A stretch of 64,000 nucleotides of DNA from Neobacillus jeddahensis. GTDB taxonomy: Bacteria; Bacillota; Bacilli; Bacillales; Cytobacillaceae. The notes under the pieces are model-generated. The model searched no databases. It was not told the DNA's origin and worked only from the letters and a program-made list of their open reading frames with translations. The translations under genes and the position numbers were made by a program. Location of the stretch: the NCBI RefSeq assembly GCF_000612625.1, contig NZ_CCAS010000010.1:1-64000 (forward strand), given 5' to 3'. How positions within the stretch are numbered: position 1 is the first letter of the stretch; every line of letters starts with the position of its first letter. Below, piece by piece: positions 28,916 to 38,108 of this stretch.

Positions 28916-28944
28916 ATTATAGCTGAAATAAATTCGATTGTCAC
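28916..28944 (-). promoter_or_regulatory. Probable sigma-A promoter of aroA
   Basis: On the - strand GTGACA, 17 nt, TATAAT. The 126-nt leader to aroA is AT-rich and I see no obvious riboswitch in it. Confidence 0.65.
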
Positions 28945-28966
28945 CTATTTTCTCTTTATTAATTAA

Positions 28967-28990
28967 ACGCTTTTAAGCACTAAAGTATTT
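28967..28990 (-). promoter_or_regulatory. 24-nt sequence shared with the permease upstream region
   Basis: On the - strand this contains TACTTTAGTGCTTAAAAGCG and is identical over 24 nt to 50595-50618. It lies about 23 bp upstream of the aroA -35 box, in the same orientation relative to aroA as the other copy has to its gene. A TATATT-like box also precedes both copies. Role unknown; a shared regulator site or a relict duplication are the main options. The rest of the gap 28791-29106 holds only promoter and terminator. Confidence 0.5.
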
Positions 28991-29049
28991 GTTATTTTAT
29001 TAGAGTAATATATGTTTTCCATCTCACAATGTGTATTGTTCATAAAAAA

Positions 29050-29093
29050 AATTTTCCTTATAAAGGAAGAGGATGAACCAATTCACCCTCTTT
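29050..29093 (-). terminator. Probable terminator of ytxGHJ
   Basis: GAGGGTGAA / TTCATCCTC stem followed by a small CCTT/AAGG hairpin and eight T on the - strand. Confidence 0.6.
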
Positions 29094-29106
29094 CTCTCAT
29101 AGCTAA

Positions 29107-29439
29107 CTATAGATTTTCACTACTTGCACTTACGAGTGAACGATTTGTAATTTTCCAATGAGAGGCATTCCACATCGGTTTTCCATTATGAAAAAGGAGC
29201 GCCTGTGGAGACTCATGCTTGATTTGAAACCTTTCAGCAATCTCCGTAGACAACGGTCGTGAATCCTGAACAGCTAGATAGTAGGTAGGAATCACTTGGT
29301 TTTCACTAGAAAATTTCTCATATTCCTTGTAAGCAGCATGGCTAATTGGACATGTCAAACTATGCTTTAGAAGATAAAAGCTGTCCTCATTTTTGATTAA
29401 ATGATCAAATTGTTCAATGGATTCAATTTTTTCAACCAT
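29107..29439 (-). CDS. brxC: Monothiol bacilliredoxin BrxC (YtxJ)
   Basis: A 110-aa thioredoxin-fold protein that removes bacillithiol from mixed disulfides. The active site is TCPIS (Cys30 in LTCPISHAAYKEY), the BrxC signature; only one cysteine is present in the motif. ESPQALLFHNGKP is the cis-proline loop. The ATG follows TGGAGGAATG; the longer frame is rejected. It is the third gene of ytxGHJ but is separated from ytxH by a terminator-like hairpin, which may reduce its expression from the operon promoter. Confidence 0.92.
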   Translation of the reverse strand: MVEKIESIEQFDHLIKNEDSFYLLKHSLTCPISHAAYKEYEKFSSENQVIPTYYLAVQDSRPLSTEIAERFQIKHESPQALLFHNGKPMWNASHWKITNRSLVSASSENL

Positions 29440-29506
29440 TTTTACATTCCTCCAATTTGAAAAGCATAGCGCATCTGATGTTGCGCTAAAGCTAGACATC
29501 AATAAA

Positions 29507-29543
29507 TAAACGGTGAAGTAATTTTAACACTTCACCGTTTTTA
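29507..29543. terminator. Hairpin terminator after ytxH
   Basis: AAACGGTGAAGT / ACTTCACCGTTT perfect 12-bp stem with U-rich flanks. It lies between ytxH and brxC, so it is probably a partial terminator inside the operon. Confidence 0.75.
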
Positions 29544-29565
29544 TCACAAATAATTAAAACTACTG

Positions 29566-30042
29566 TTAAAACTTAACCTTGCTTTCTTCTTCGTCAAAAG
29601 CCTTTTCCGCTTCCTCTAACTTCTTTCTTATCTCCGTACTATCTAAGGATTTAATTTCAACTGTTTTTTTGGAAGGTTGATTTTCCTTCTTAGGTTGATC
29701 AATTGGAATATAGGTTATATCTGATTCTTCTACGACTTCATGTTGATTTCCGGCTTTTCTTTTAACTTTATTTAATATTTGTGAGGATTGCTGAACCAAG
29801 TCCTGTGATAGTGAGGACGTTTTAGCGATGAAACCACCGCTTTTATTTAAACTACTTTCCCGTAACTGACCCGCTTGATTACTTAATGTTATACGCAGTT
29901 CCTTACCTGATTTAGGAGCTAAAAGAAGAGCAGCCGCGGCGCCAACGACCCCACCGATTAATGCACCAAGAATAAAGGTACCGGAGGAATCCTCCGTACG
30001 AGCTTGATTCGATTCTCTTGATTCATATTCTCTACTAGACAT
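29566..30042 (-). CDS. ytxH: General stress protein YtxH
   Basis: A 158-aa YtxH-family protein. One glycine-rich hydrophobic segment ([30 protein letters not shown], about residues 21-50) is the family hallmark and may anchor it in the membrane; the remainder is a charged, probably helical tail ending [14 protein letters not shown]. In B. subtilis it belongs to the sigma-B-dependent ytxGHJ operon. Molecular function is unknown. It follows ytxG by 18 nt with a good Shine-Dalgarno (AAAGGAGAAG). Confidence 0.9.
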   Translation of the reverse strand: MSSREYESRESNQARTEDSSGTFILGALIGGVVGAAAALLLAPKSGKELRITLSNQAGQLRESSLNKSGGFIAKTSSLSQDLVQQSSQILNKVKRKAGNQHEVVEESDITYIPIDQPKKENQPSKKTVEIKSLDSTEIRKKLEEAEKAFDEEESKVKF

Positions 30043-30060
30043 TTTTTAACTTCTCCTTTC

Positions 30061-30522
30061 TTAGTGTGATCTTATCCCTTGTCTCTCTTTTGTGCTCACT
30101 TCATCTTTTATTTGCTTTCTAGCCTGCCACTTATCTTTTAATTCAAGAAGAATATTTCCCCATTGAACGATTTGTGAGATTTTTTCTTTACTTTCCTCTA
30201 CTTGCAAATCTACTGAATTTGTTATTTTCTGCAGTGTTCCATTAAATTTAACAACCGTTGTCCCCACATCTTTGACAGCATCGACAACACTATTTAACCC
30301 TTCTGATTTCTGCTGAATGTCTACTGCAAGCGCATTCGTCTTTTGTAAAAGCAATGTTGTCTCGGATGTAACGCCGTCTAATTGTTTTTCTAATCCATCT
30401 AATGTTTTAGAAACGCTGGTCAATGTAACTTGAAGTGATTTGAGCGTTTTTGATAAATAAATAACTAATACTAAAAACGCGATCGCTATTAATGCTACAC
30501 TTAAATATAAAATAATTTGCAT
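30061..30522 (-). CDS. ytxG: DUF948 general stress protein YtxG
   Basis: A 153-aa protein with an N-terminal transmembrane helix ([21 protein letters not shown]) and a long cytoplasmic coiled-coil-prone region with heptad-like spacing ([28 protein letters not shown]). This is the DUF948 pattern. GGAGGTG precedes the ATG. It is the first gene of ytxGHJ, behind a sigma-B-like promoter at 30560-30585, and divergent from the M29 aminopeptidase gene. Function is unknown. Confidence 0.9.
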   Translation of the reverse strand: MQIILYLSVALIAIAFLVLVIYLSKTLKSLQVTLTSVSKTLDGLEKQLDGVTSETTLLLQKTNALAVDIQQKSEGLNSVVDAVKDVGTTVVKFNGTLQKITNSVDLQVEESKEKISQIVQWGNILLELKDKWQARKQIKDEVSTKERQGIRSH

Positions 30523-30559
30523 CGTGCACCTCCGCCTTCATCCTATCCATATGTATTGT

Positions 30560-30585
30560 ATTTCCTATCCAAACTATATATAAAC
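30560..30585 (-). promoter_or_regulatory. Sigma-B-like promoter of ytxGHJ
   Basis: On the - strand GTTTAT, 14 nt, GGAAAT, compared with the consensus GTTTAA-N12-14-GGGTAT. The predicted start lies about 30 nt before ytxG. The operon is a known sigma-B regulon member in B. subtilis. Confidence 0.55.
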
Positions 30586-30736
30586 CTTGTAAATAATCTT
30601 ATACTACTTCCATAAATTTGTCTTGTTTTCCTGCCTTTAAAAGAAAATTCCCCCAGAGCGAATGTTGGAATTTCAACATTCCTGCAGGATTCGGGTACAA
30701 TAAGATAGTATATAATTTTATTTTGGAGGCGTTTGT

Positions 30737-31852
30737 GTGAAGGATCTTCGTATCGAGAAATTGGCTGCAAATTTAATTAACTATTCAGTGCAGCTTCAAA
30801 AGGGTGAAAAAGTATTAATTGAAAACTTTGGTCTGCAAAAGGAACTTGTGACTGCACTTGTCAAAGAAGCTTATGCTGCAGGTGGATACCCCTTCGTGCT
30901 TCTTAAAGACCATCAGGTCGATCGCTCTCTTCTCTTAGGTGCACAGGAAGAACAGTATTCCATGATGGCCGAATTTGAAGCAAATGTTATGAAAAATATG
31001 GATGCATACATAGGGCTACGTTCTGGTAATAACATTAGTGAACAAGCCGATGTCCCCGATGAAAAAATGAAAATCCATGGCAAAACAATTGGGAAAAAAG
31101 TTCATCGAGACATTCGAGTTCCCCATACAAAATGGGTCGTTCTACGCTATCCTACCTCCTCCATGGCTCAATTAGCAAAAATGAGTACGGAAGCATTCGA
31201 AGACTTCTATTTTGATGTCTGTAATCTAGATTACGGAAAGATGGATAAGGCGATGGATAGTCTCAAAGATTTAATGGATCGGACAGATAAAGTCCGCCTC
31301 ACTGGTCCGGGAACAGACTTAACCTTCTCTATTAAAGATATTCCGGCTATCAAGTGTGCCGGTCACTTAAATATCCCAGATGGAGAAGTTTACACGGCAC
31401 CTGTTAGAGATTCGGTTAACGGGGTTATTACCTATAATACTCCATCCCCCTATCAAGGCTTTACATTTGAAAATGTTAAACTAACCTTCAAGGAAGGAAA
31501 AATTGTTGAGGCAGTCTCTAATGATACAAGCCGAATTAATAAAATCTTTGATACCGATGAAGGGGCACGTTATGTTGGGGAGTTTGCGATTGGAGTAAAT
31601 CCATTTATCCTCCATCCGATGCAGGATATCTTGTTTGATGAAAAAATTGCTGGCAGCTTCCACTTCACTCCTGGCCAATGTTACGACGACGCTTTTAATG
31701 GAAACCATTCCAATATTCATTGGGATATGGTCAATATCCAGCGTCCTGAGTACGGTGGCGGGGAAATATACTTTGATGAAGTCCTAATTCGTAAAGACGG
31801 CCTTTTCGTTGTCCCTGAATTAGAAGGGTTAAACCCTGACCAATTGAAATAA
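30737..31852 (+). CDS. ampS: M29-family metal-dependent aminopeptidase
   Basis: A 371-aa thermophilic-aminopeptidase (M29) fold enzyme, somewhat shorter than the 400-410 residues common in the family. Metal-ligand regions are visible as IPDGEVYTAPV (Glu), YVGEFAIGVNP (Glu), HFTPGQCYDDAFNGNHSNIHWDM (His, His, Asp) and a C-terminal DG. It removes N-terminal residues from peptides in the cytoplasm. The start is GTG with TGGAGG eight nt upstream. The symbol is assigned by family only. Confidence 0.88.
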   Translation: MKDLRIEKLAANLINYSVQLQKGEKVLIENFGLQKELVTALVKEAYAAGGYPFVLLKDHQVDRSLLLGAQEEQYSMMAEFEANVMKNMDAYIGLRSGNNISEQADVPDEKMKIHGKTIGKKVHRDIRVPHTKWVVLRYPTSSMAQLAKMSTEAFEDFYFDVCNLDYGKMDKAMDSLKDLMDRTDKVRLTGPGTDLTFSIKDIPAIKCAGHLNIPDGEVYTAPVRDSVNGVITYNTPSPYQGFTFENVKLTFKEGKIVEAVSNDTSRINKIFDTDEGARYVGEFAIGVNPFILHPMQDILFDEKIAGSFHFTPGQCYDDAFNGNHSNIHWDMVNIQRPEYGGGEIYFDEVLIRKDGLFVVPELEGLNPDQLK

Positions 31853-31855
31853 TAC

Positions 31856-31888
31856 AAAAGGATGCCAGCAATCGCTGGCATCCTTTTA
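31856..31888. terminator. Terminator after the aminopeptidase gene
   Basis: AAAAGGATGCCAGC / GCTGGCATCCTTTT stem; the T run suits the + strand. Confidence 0.85.
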
Positions 31889-31949
31889 TGTTTCACAGAC
31901 TTCATAATATGAGAGGATAAAGGTCAGACCCTAGTCTCATTTGACCTGC

Positions 31950-33248
31950 TTATATTAATTGCTTTTCATAGGATTCTTGAAACTTTTGAATATCTCCAGC
32001 GCCCATAAAAATAATGACACTATTATCATACGCATTTAATACGGACGTATTTTCTTCTGAAAGAATTTCAGACCCTGCAATTTTATCCTGTAAATCCTTA
32101 ATCGTTAGTTTCCCGTGATTCTCCCTTGCAGAACCAAAAATTTCACATAAAAAGGCTTTATCTGCTTCGCGCAGGCTTGCAGCAAAATCCTCTAAAAAAG
32201 CTTGAGTTCTAGTAAAGGTATGTGGTTGGAAGACAGCAATAATCTCTCTGTCAGGATATTTCTGTTTGGCTGCCTCAATTGTTGCTTTTATTTCAGTTGG
32301 ATGATGGGCATAATCATCAATTAATATTTGAGAGCCGATGCTTTTTTCAGAGAACCGCCTTTTTACGCCCTGGAACGTTTGTAAAAGTTCCTTAACCACA
32401 TCAACATTAATTTCTTCATAGTGGCATACGCCAATGACAGATAGTGCATTTAACACACTGTGATCGCCAAAAGTCGGGATAGAAAAGGTATCAAAGAATG
32501 TATTTCGAATAAATACATCGAAGCTCGTTCCACTTGTTGTTTTCACAAGGTTTTTAGCCTGATAGTCGTTTTCCTCACCAAATCCATAAAACAATACTGG
32601 AACCTTTGCTTGGATTTTTTGCAATTGCTCATCATCACCATAGGCAAATATTCCCTTCTTCACCTGTACCGCCATTTCTTGAAAGGCAGAAAAAACATCA
32701 TCAATATTAGCAAAATAATCAGGATGATCAAAATCAATATTTGTCATGATGGCATAGTCAGGAAAATACGATAAGAAGTGCCTTCTGTATTCACAAGCTT
32801 CAAATACAAAATACTCAGCACCCTCCTCACCCTTGCCTGTTCCGTCGCCAATTAGAAAGGATGTTGGTTTTGCCCCAGCAATTACATGTGCAAGCAATCC
32901 TGTAGTGGATGTTTTCCCGTGCGCACCTGTAATAGCGATGCTTGTAAAGTTTTGCATAAAGTCGCCTAAAAAGCGATGGTACCGAATAATAGGAAGACCA
33001 AGCTTCATAGCTTCTTGAATTTCCTCATGAGTATCAGGAAAGGCATTTCCTGCAATAATCGTCATACCCGGCTTGATGTTTTCCTTTTGAAAAGGAAGAA
33101 TTTTAATCCCAGATTGTTCTAGGGCTAGTTGAGTAAAAAAGCGCTTTTCGACATCGGAGCCTTGCACTTGAAATTTCATATCGTGTAGCACTTGTGCGAG
33201 TGCACTCATTCCAGACCCCTTTATACCTACAAAATGGTAAATAGTCAT
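31950..33248 (-). CDS. murC: UDP-N-acetylmuramate-L-alanine ligase
   Basis: A cytoplasmic peptidoglycan precursor enzyme of 432 aa, the B. subtilis length. The N-terminal Rossmann domain starts [18 protein letters not shown], the ATP loop is [20 protein letters not shown], followed by [11 protein letters not shown] and the C-terminal [34 protein letters not shown] precedes the ATG; the frame extends 37 codons upstream without support. It follows sftA in the same direction with 277 nt between, in which I see only AT-rich sequence and a fragment resembling the dispersed repeats. Confidence 0.98.
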   Translation of the reverse strand: MTIYHFVGIKGSGMSALAQVLHDMKFQVQGSDVEKRFFTQLALEQSGIKILPFQKENIKPGMTIIAGNAFPDTHEEIQEAMKLGLPIIRYHRFLGDFMQNFTSIAITGAHGKTSTTGLLAHVIAGAKPTSFLIGDGTGKGEEGAEYFVFEACEYRRHFLSYFPDYAIMTNIDFDHPDYFANIDDVFSAFQEMAVQVKKGIFAYGDDEQLQKIQAKVPVLFYGFGEENDYQAKNLVKTTSGTSFDVFIRNTFFDTFSIPTFGDHSVLNALSVIGVCHYEEINVDVVKELLQTFQGVKRRFSEKSIGSQILIDDYAHHPTEIKATIEAAKQKYPDREIIAVFQPHTFTRTQAFLEDFAASLREADKAFLCEIFGSARENHGKLTIKDLQDKIAGSEILSEENTSVLNAYDNSVIIFMGAGDIQKFQESYEKQLI

Positions 33249-33525
33249 AGAAGAACCTCCAACCAACGTAATACTGTTAAACAGTATATGACATCTGACT
33301 GTATTTGCTAATAAGAAAAGCAAGAGCGCCTTGTCCGGACGCTGTTTTTGGACAGTCATAAGAAAACACGTTGTTTAATAAATATCTTAGAAAATCATTT
33401 CATAATTATATCACTGTTTGTTTATAAAAACTATTTGCGATTTGTATAATTACATTTATCTTGGTCAGTATACAACTTAGTATTTGTCCACGTCTACAAA
33501 GAATACAATAGTTCATGTCATATTG

Positions 33526-35973
33526 CTAGTCTTGAATGGATTGTAAATCCGCTTCGGTAATTAATACTTCCCTTGGTTTGCTTCCATTTGCACTTGAAAT
33601 ATAACCGTTTTGCTCTAACATATCCATCAATCTCGCTGCCCGATTATAGCCAATTTTGAAGCGGCGCTGCAGACTGGAAGTTGAGGCACCACCGTGGTCA
33701 ATGATAAATTCACAAGCCTCATAAAAGAGTTCATCCTCATCTTCAATAACCTGTGCTTTTTTCAACAACTCTTCTTGTTCAAATAAATATTCAGGTTCTC
33801 TCTGTTGTCTGACATGGTCTACAACTAGATCAATTTCTTCATCAGACACAAATGTCCCTTGAAGACGAACTGGTTTCGATGAGCCATTTTCTAAAAATAG
33901 CATATCACCGCGCCCTAGTAATTTTTCGGCTCCACTTATATCGATGATGGTTCGTGAATCCACTTGTGATGAAACAGAAAAGGCTACCCTTGTTGGGATA
34001 TTTGCCTTAATTAACCCTGTAATCACGTCTACGGATGGCCGTTGTGTCGCGACAATGAGATGAATACCACAAGCCCTTGCTTTTTGAGCAATACGACAGA
34101 TTGCCTCTTCGACATCTGCAGGCGACATCATCATCAAATCAGCTAACTCATCAATGATGATGACAATAAACGGTAGTTTATCTGAGTAACGCTTATGCTG
34201 CATCGCTAAATCATTAAAGCGATTAATATCACGAACGCCTGCATGCGCAAACAGCTCATAGCGTCGTTCCATTTCATCCACGGCCCATTTTAATGCAGCA
34301 GTAGCCGCTTTTACATCAGTGATGACTGGGCTGACTAAATGTGGAATTCGATTATAAGGTGCCAGTTCCACCATTTTAGGATCAATCAGCAATAATTTTA
34401 AATCTTCTGGACGAGCCTTATATAACAAACTAATCAAAATGGAGTTAATACATACACTCTTTCCTGATCCTGTCGCACCTGCAATTAAGCCATGTGGCAT
34501 TTTTTTCAGGTCCGTAACAATTGGTTTGCCTGCAATATCAAGACCGAGCACCGCTGTTAACGGGGACTCAGATTCTGTAAATATAGGACTCCCTATAATT
34601 TCATTGATTAGAACGGGCCTTGATTTTTGATTTGGTACCTCAATTCCAATTGTATGCTTGCCAGGGATAGGTGCTTCAATCCTTATATCTCGTGCCGCAA
34701 GACTTAACTTTATATCATCACTTAAATTCGTGATTTTATTAACTTTCACTCCTGGTTCTGGCTGCACTTCGAATCTAGTTACCGATGGGCCTTGTGTCAC
34801 ATTGACAACACTTGCGCCGACATTAAAGTTTTGCAGGGTCACATTTAATAGCTCTTTTTGCCCATCTATCCATTCAGTGTCGAGAATTTCTGTTACGGGA
34901 GGACTTAGCAAATTGGATTTAGGGAGGATATAGGTTCCTTCAACTTCAACTTCAACTTCTTCCACAATGGGGTTCTGTTCTAAAGCGACATTCACTTTCA
35001 TGATTTCTTCCTGTTTATTCTCGGCCTGTAAACCTAATTGCTGTCCAAACTCACTTTTCCGCTTTTTTTCTTCCCACTTTTGTTTATCCTGCTTTAACAT
35101 CATCACATTGAAAGGTAAGCGTGACCGTGTTGGTACAGGTTGCTCCGTTTCCTGAACTGGGACAGATTCTATTTCTCGGTCTGGTTCTAAGCTTGATTCA
35201 GACATCAGTGTTTCTTCTTGCTCTTGTTCCTCTATCTCTTCTACTTCCAACTCAAATTGAATTTCAGATTCATTCTCTCCCACTATTTCTAAGGAGAGTG
35301 GTTCCACTTGAATTTCTTCTACCGCCATCGATGTGGCGGTTTCCAAAATGGTTTCCAACGCTTGAGTGGCTAGGCTCACTTCTAGATCAATATCCTCTGA
35401 CCCAATTACGGTGGTATTACCTTCAGCATTCAACACCAAGTTTTCATTATCAGTTGGAACTTCGGCTGTTGAACGTGTTAGCGTTTTTTCAATGGAAATA
35501 GATTCATTTAACTTCTGATCTAATTCCTCCGATAAGAAATGACTTAATTCATGTTCCACGATTGTATCAGACCTTCTTGGTCTGTTAAAACCATAAACAG
35601 GTGAAGGAATTTCAGTTGGTTGAAACGGTCCACGTGGTCGTGAGGATGTTTCCGCTTTGATCTTAGGTACTTCTTTTTTTACTTCAGGTTTTGCTTGTCT
35701 TGTTGATATTGTCCGTTTTTCTAGAAGTTTCTCAGATCTTTTAGGTCGTCCTAATTCTTCCTGAATTGACTTTTGAATGCTCTTTTGGGGACGAGACGAA
35801 GGATTACTACCCTTTGGATATTGATAAGAAATTCTCGCATCTAAATCCTTTAAGCTTTCATATTGATTTAGAGGCGCGAGTTTATCCTGCTGTTGACTTT
35901 GAAAGGGGTAGTCATTAACATCTCCTTCCTCTTCTTTTTTTAACTTTTGAAAAAAGTTTTGGATCCAGCTCAA
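33526..35973 (-). CDS. sftA: Soluble DNA translocase SftA (FtsK/SpoIIIE family)
   Basis: An 815-aa DNA motor that clears chromosomal DNA from the closing septum. The first 360 residues are charged and low in complexity (EEIEEQEQEE..., VEVEVEGTY) with no transmembrane segment, unlike SpoIIIE. The motor has AGATGSGKSVCINSI (Walker A), IVIIIDELADLMM (Walker B), and ends with the winged-helix gamma domain (ASTSSLQRRFKIGYNRAARLMDMLEQNGYI). The start is taken as TTG, giving MSWIQNFF, because AAAGAGTGAT precedes it; an ATG ten codons upstream has no Shine-Dalgarno. Placed next to murC as in B. subtilis. Confidence 0.93.
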   Translation of the reverse strand: MSWIQNFFQKLKKEEEGDVNDYPFQSQQQDKLAPLNQYESLKDLDARISYQYPKGSNPSSRPQKSIQKSIQEELGRPKRSEKLLEKRTISTRQAKPEVKKEVPKIKAETSSRPRGPFQPTEIPSPVYGFNRPRRSDTIVEHELSHFLSEELDQKLNESISIEKTLTRSTAEVPTDNENLVLNAEGNTTVIGSEDIDLEVSLATQALETILETATSMAVEEIQVEPLSLEIVGENESEIQFELEVEEIEEQEQEETLMSESSLEPDREIESVPVQETEQPVPTRSRLPFNVMMLKQDKQKWEEKKRKSEFGQQLGLQAENKQEEIMKVNVALEQNPIVEEVEVEVEGTYILPKSNLLSPPVTEILDTEWIDGQKELLNVTLQNFNVGASVVNVTQGPSVTRFEVQPEPGVKVNKITNLSDDIKLSLAARDIRIEAPIPGKHTIGIEVPNQKSRPVLINEIIGSPIFTESESPLTAVLGLDIAGKPIVTDLKKMPHGLIAGATGSGKSVCINSILISLLYKARPEDLKLLLIDPKMVELAPYNRIPHLVSPVITDVKAATAALKWAVDEMERRYELFAHAGVRDINRFNDLAMQHKRYSDKLPFIVIIIDELADLMMMSPADVEEAICRIAQKARACGIHLIVATQRPSVDVITGLIKANIPTRVAFSVSSQVDSRTIIDISGAEKLLGRGDMLFLENGSSKPVRLQGTFVSDEEIDLVVDHVRQQREPEYLFEQEELLKKAQVIEDEDELFYEACEFIIDHGGASTSSLQRRFKIGYNRAARLMDMLEQNGYISSANGSKPREVLITEADLQSIQD

Positions 35974-36092
35974 AACTATCACTCTTTCTTCTTCATCTAT
36001 CATTCTATTTTATCAGTAATTAATATTTTATCGACATAATTCTTTAGAATGAGTCGAAATATGTTTCAATTGGATACATAAGGAAGGATATC

Positions 36093-36124
36093 ACGAAAAA
36101 AGACCACTTTTTCATGTGATCATC
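36093..36124 (-). terminator. Terminator of ytpQ
   Basis: GATCAC / GTGGTC stem (one G-T pair) followed by TTTTTT on the - strand, 10 nt after the stop codon. Confidence 0.65.
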
Positions 36125-36134
36125 TTTTCTAGTG

Positions 36135-36929
36135 TTATTTATTTTTCCCTAAGATAAAAATTGGTTCCAATTCCCCTGCTTCATATAAAAATGACAAAGC
36201 CGTGATTGGCACCCTTCCGTTCGCAAAAAAGCTCATGGCCATCTGAGCAAGAACGTCATAGCCCTTGTCGTTACGAATATCAGCAATAATTAACACATCT
36301 TGATGTGGAACAGCAAGCACCATTGTCCCCGTAATGCGCTTCTCGATCTCATTTAGGAACCCCTTATTTACTATTCTACTCGCATCATATCCATCATTCG
36401 TGTTCAAAAAATAAAAGATATTCCCGGCCACCTGGTCTTCCTTTAATGGAGTAGAAAGCGATCGTGCATTAAATAAGGCAATCTCCTTAATCCTGCTTGC
36501 TTCCCATCCCTCTTTTTCCATGATTTGTTTGTCAATAAGCCGGTAGGTGTTACCCATATCATACGCATAATAAATCTTGGTTTCAGCGGTATGTTCATCA
36601 ATTAAGAATGGGTTCCCCTCTGCCGCTTCAGTCGGGAATGACCCAGAACGAATGACAGGAAAAATCTTTTTTTCATGATCTTTTAACTGTACAGGATCTG
36701 TCATAGCCCGAAGACCTTCTTCAACATAATAAACAATCTCATCTATCGCCTTCTCCTGCTCAATCTGCCATTTTGCAATGACTCCTGGGATAGATACCGT
36801 AATCCCTTTGCCTAGCAATGTGCTTTCGATCCGAAGTTGATCCTTTTCCCGATCATAAGTAATCAGTTTGTCTTTTCCAGTCAAGCGGGCTTCTAATTCA
36901 CGCCGCATTTTTTTACTATCCATTTTCAT
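36135..36929 (-). CDS. ytpQ: DUF1444 protein YtpQ
   Basis: A 264-aa cytoplasmic protein of the DUF1444 family, which is confined to Firmicutes. Family-like segments are [44 protein letters not shown] and [20 protein letters not shown]. Function is unknown. It lies downstream of ytpP in the same direction; in B. subtilis ytpR follows, but here sftA comes directly. The first ATG has GGTGGG upstream; a second ATG two codons later is also possible. Confidence 0.88.
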   Translation of the reverse strand: MKMDSKKMRRELEARLTGKDKLITYDREKDQLRIESTLLGKGITVSIPGVIAKWQIEQEKAIDEIVYYVEEGLRAMTDPVQLKDHEKKIFPVIRSGSFPTEAAEGNPFLIDEHTAETKIYYAYDMGNTYRLIDKQIMEKEGWEASRIKEIALFNARSLSTPLKEDQVAGNIFYFLNTNDGYDASRIVNKGFLNEIEKRITGTMVLAVPHQDVLIIADIRNDKGYDVLAQMAMSFFANGRVPITALSFLYEAGELEPIFILGKNK

Positions 36930-36970
36930 GTTAAACCCACCATTTCACGAAGCTTTGTATTCTATTGTAC

Positions 36971-37008
36971 ATGAAAAAAACCCCCATCTCAAAGAAGAGA
37001 GAGGGGGC
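36971..37008 (-). terminator. Terminator of ytpP
   Basis: CCCCC(TCT) / (AGA)TGGGGG stem followed by seven T on the - strand, about 10 nt after the ytpP stop codon. Confidence 0.75.
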
Positions 37009-37017
37009 AGCGGAAAT

Positions 37018-37332
37018 TTAATTTAATCCAGAAATGAAAGCTTCGATTTCTTCTTGCGTTTTTCGATCTTTACTGACAAATCGACCAAGCTCTTTTCCAT
37101 TTCCATAGGCGATAAAGCTTGGAATTCCGTAAACATCCACCTGTTGGCATAAATCAATAAATTGATCGCGGTCAATATGAATAAATGTATATTCATTAAA
37201 TTTTGCTTCTATTTCCGGTAACACAGGTTCGATGAAGCGACAATCTCCGCACCAATTCGCTGAAAACATGAAAATTGTTTTTCCCTGATCGCGAAGTTGT
37301 TCAAATTGCTCGATTGATTCTAAGTTTTTCAA
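37018..37332 (-). CDS. ytpP: Thioredoxin-like protein YtpP
   Basis: A 104-aa thioredoxin fold protein. The redox motif is WCGDC (Cys28, Cys31), with VDVYGIPSFIAYGNGKE as the cis-proline loop. The start is TTG with GGAGGGG eight nt before it; an ATG 28 codons upstream would add an unrelated extension. The partner is unknown. WCGDC instead of WCGPC suggests a different redox potential from housekeeping thioredoxin. Confidence 0.9.
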   Translation of the reverse strand: MKNLESIEQFEQLRDQGKTIFMFSANWCGDCRFIEPVLPEIEAKFNEYTFIHIDRDQFIDLCQQVDVYGIPSFIAYGNGKELGRFVSKDRKTQEEIEAFISGLN

Positions 37333-37481
37333 ATAAAACCCCTCCGTTTGAAATAAATCTTCATCTCGAATCATAACAGGATTGCATTTTACCATCCACT
37401 GATATGCATTGCTCATTTAACCCAACTTGACCTTTTTATCATGCCCATAGGACACAGATAGAAGCCAGAGGAAACCGTATT

Positions 37482-37994
37482 TTATTGGTTATAGTTTACT
37501 GAATTCACCATCTGCATCATGACTTTAGATTCCTCTACCAATTTACTTGTTTTGACTTGGGTCGTGATTTTTGCTCCGCCCACACCAATGGTCATTTCAT
37601 TCTTATCATTATCCAATTGTTTAATCGTCAAAAATCCAAATTTATGATCTTGCTTATAGGTTTTGTTTATATCTAGGTTTTTGTATTGATCAATCGTCGC
37701 TTTATACACGACATCACTGGACGGTTCTTCTTGTGGATTTATAAAAAGTATATAAGTATTGGAACCACCTTTTAAAATAATATTCGTAGGAGATTCCTCT
37801 TTTACTTCATACCCCTTTGGTAAGAAGAATTCAACCTTACCACTCTTTTCATTTGTTTTTTTCTCTTTTTCATGGAAGGTAGTATCAACCGTTTTCATTA
37901 TTGCGGTACTTTCTTCTTTCAGCGATGAACTGTTACACGCTGTTAATATAAAAATGGAAAGTAAGAACACCATAATGGTTTTGAAAAAATCCAG
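37482..37994 (-). CDS. Putative lipoprotein of unknown function (apparent CTG start)
   Basis: About 170 aa. A hydrophobic signal (TIMVFLLSIFILTAC) ends in a lipobox LTAC, so the mature protein would be lipid-anchored outside the membrane. The mature part (KVEFFLPKGYEVKEESPTNIILKGG, then DVVYKATIDQYKNL) is not recognised. An excellent Shine-Dalgarno AAAGGAGG is eight nt before CTG; no ATG, GTG or TTG is suitably placed there. The alternative ATG seven codons later would start inside the signal without positive charge. The CTG start is therefore inferred, and a sequence difference or error cannot be excluded. Confidence 0.65.
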   Translation of the reverse strand: MDFFKTIMVFLLSIFILTACNSSSLKEESTAIMKTVDTTFHEKEKKTNEKSGKVEFFLPKGYEVKEESPTNIILKGGSNTYILFINPQEEPSSDVVYKATIDQYKNLDINKTYKQDHKFGFLTIKQLDNDKNEMTIGVGGAKITTQVKTSKLVEESKVMMQMVNSVNYNQ

Positions 37995-38108
37995 ATTGCT
38001 CTCCTCCTTTTCTGTGAGTAAAGTCCTATTCCTATCATACCTTCCAAAATATTTGGATGACAAGACATTTGTCCGATAATCGTGTCGAAAAGTGAGTTAT
38101 TTTCTTAC

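Noticed and set aside
35121..35501. Long open frames on the + strand within sftA
   Set aside because: They are antisense to the well-supported sftA coding region, have no Shine-Dalgarno, and encode biased Leu/Val/Pro-rich products typical of reverse-strand reading.
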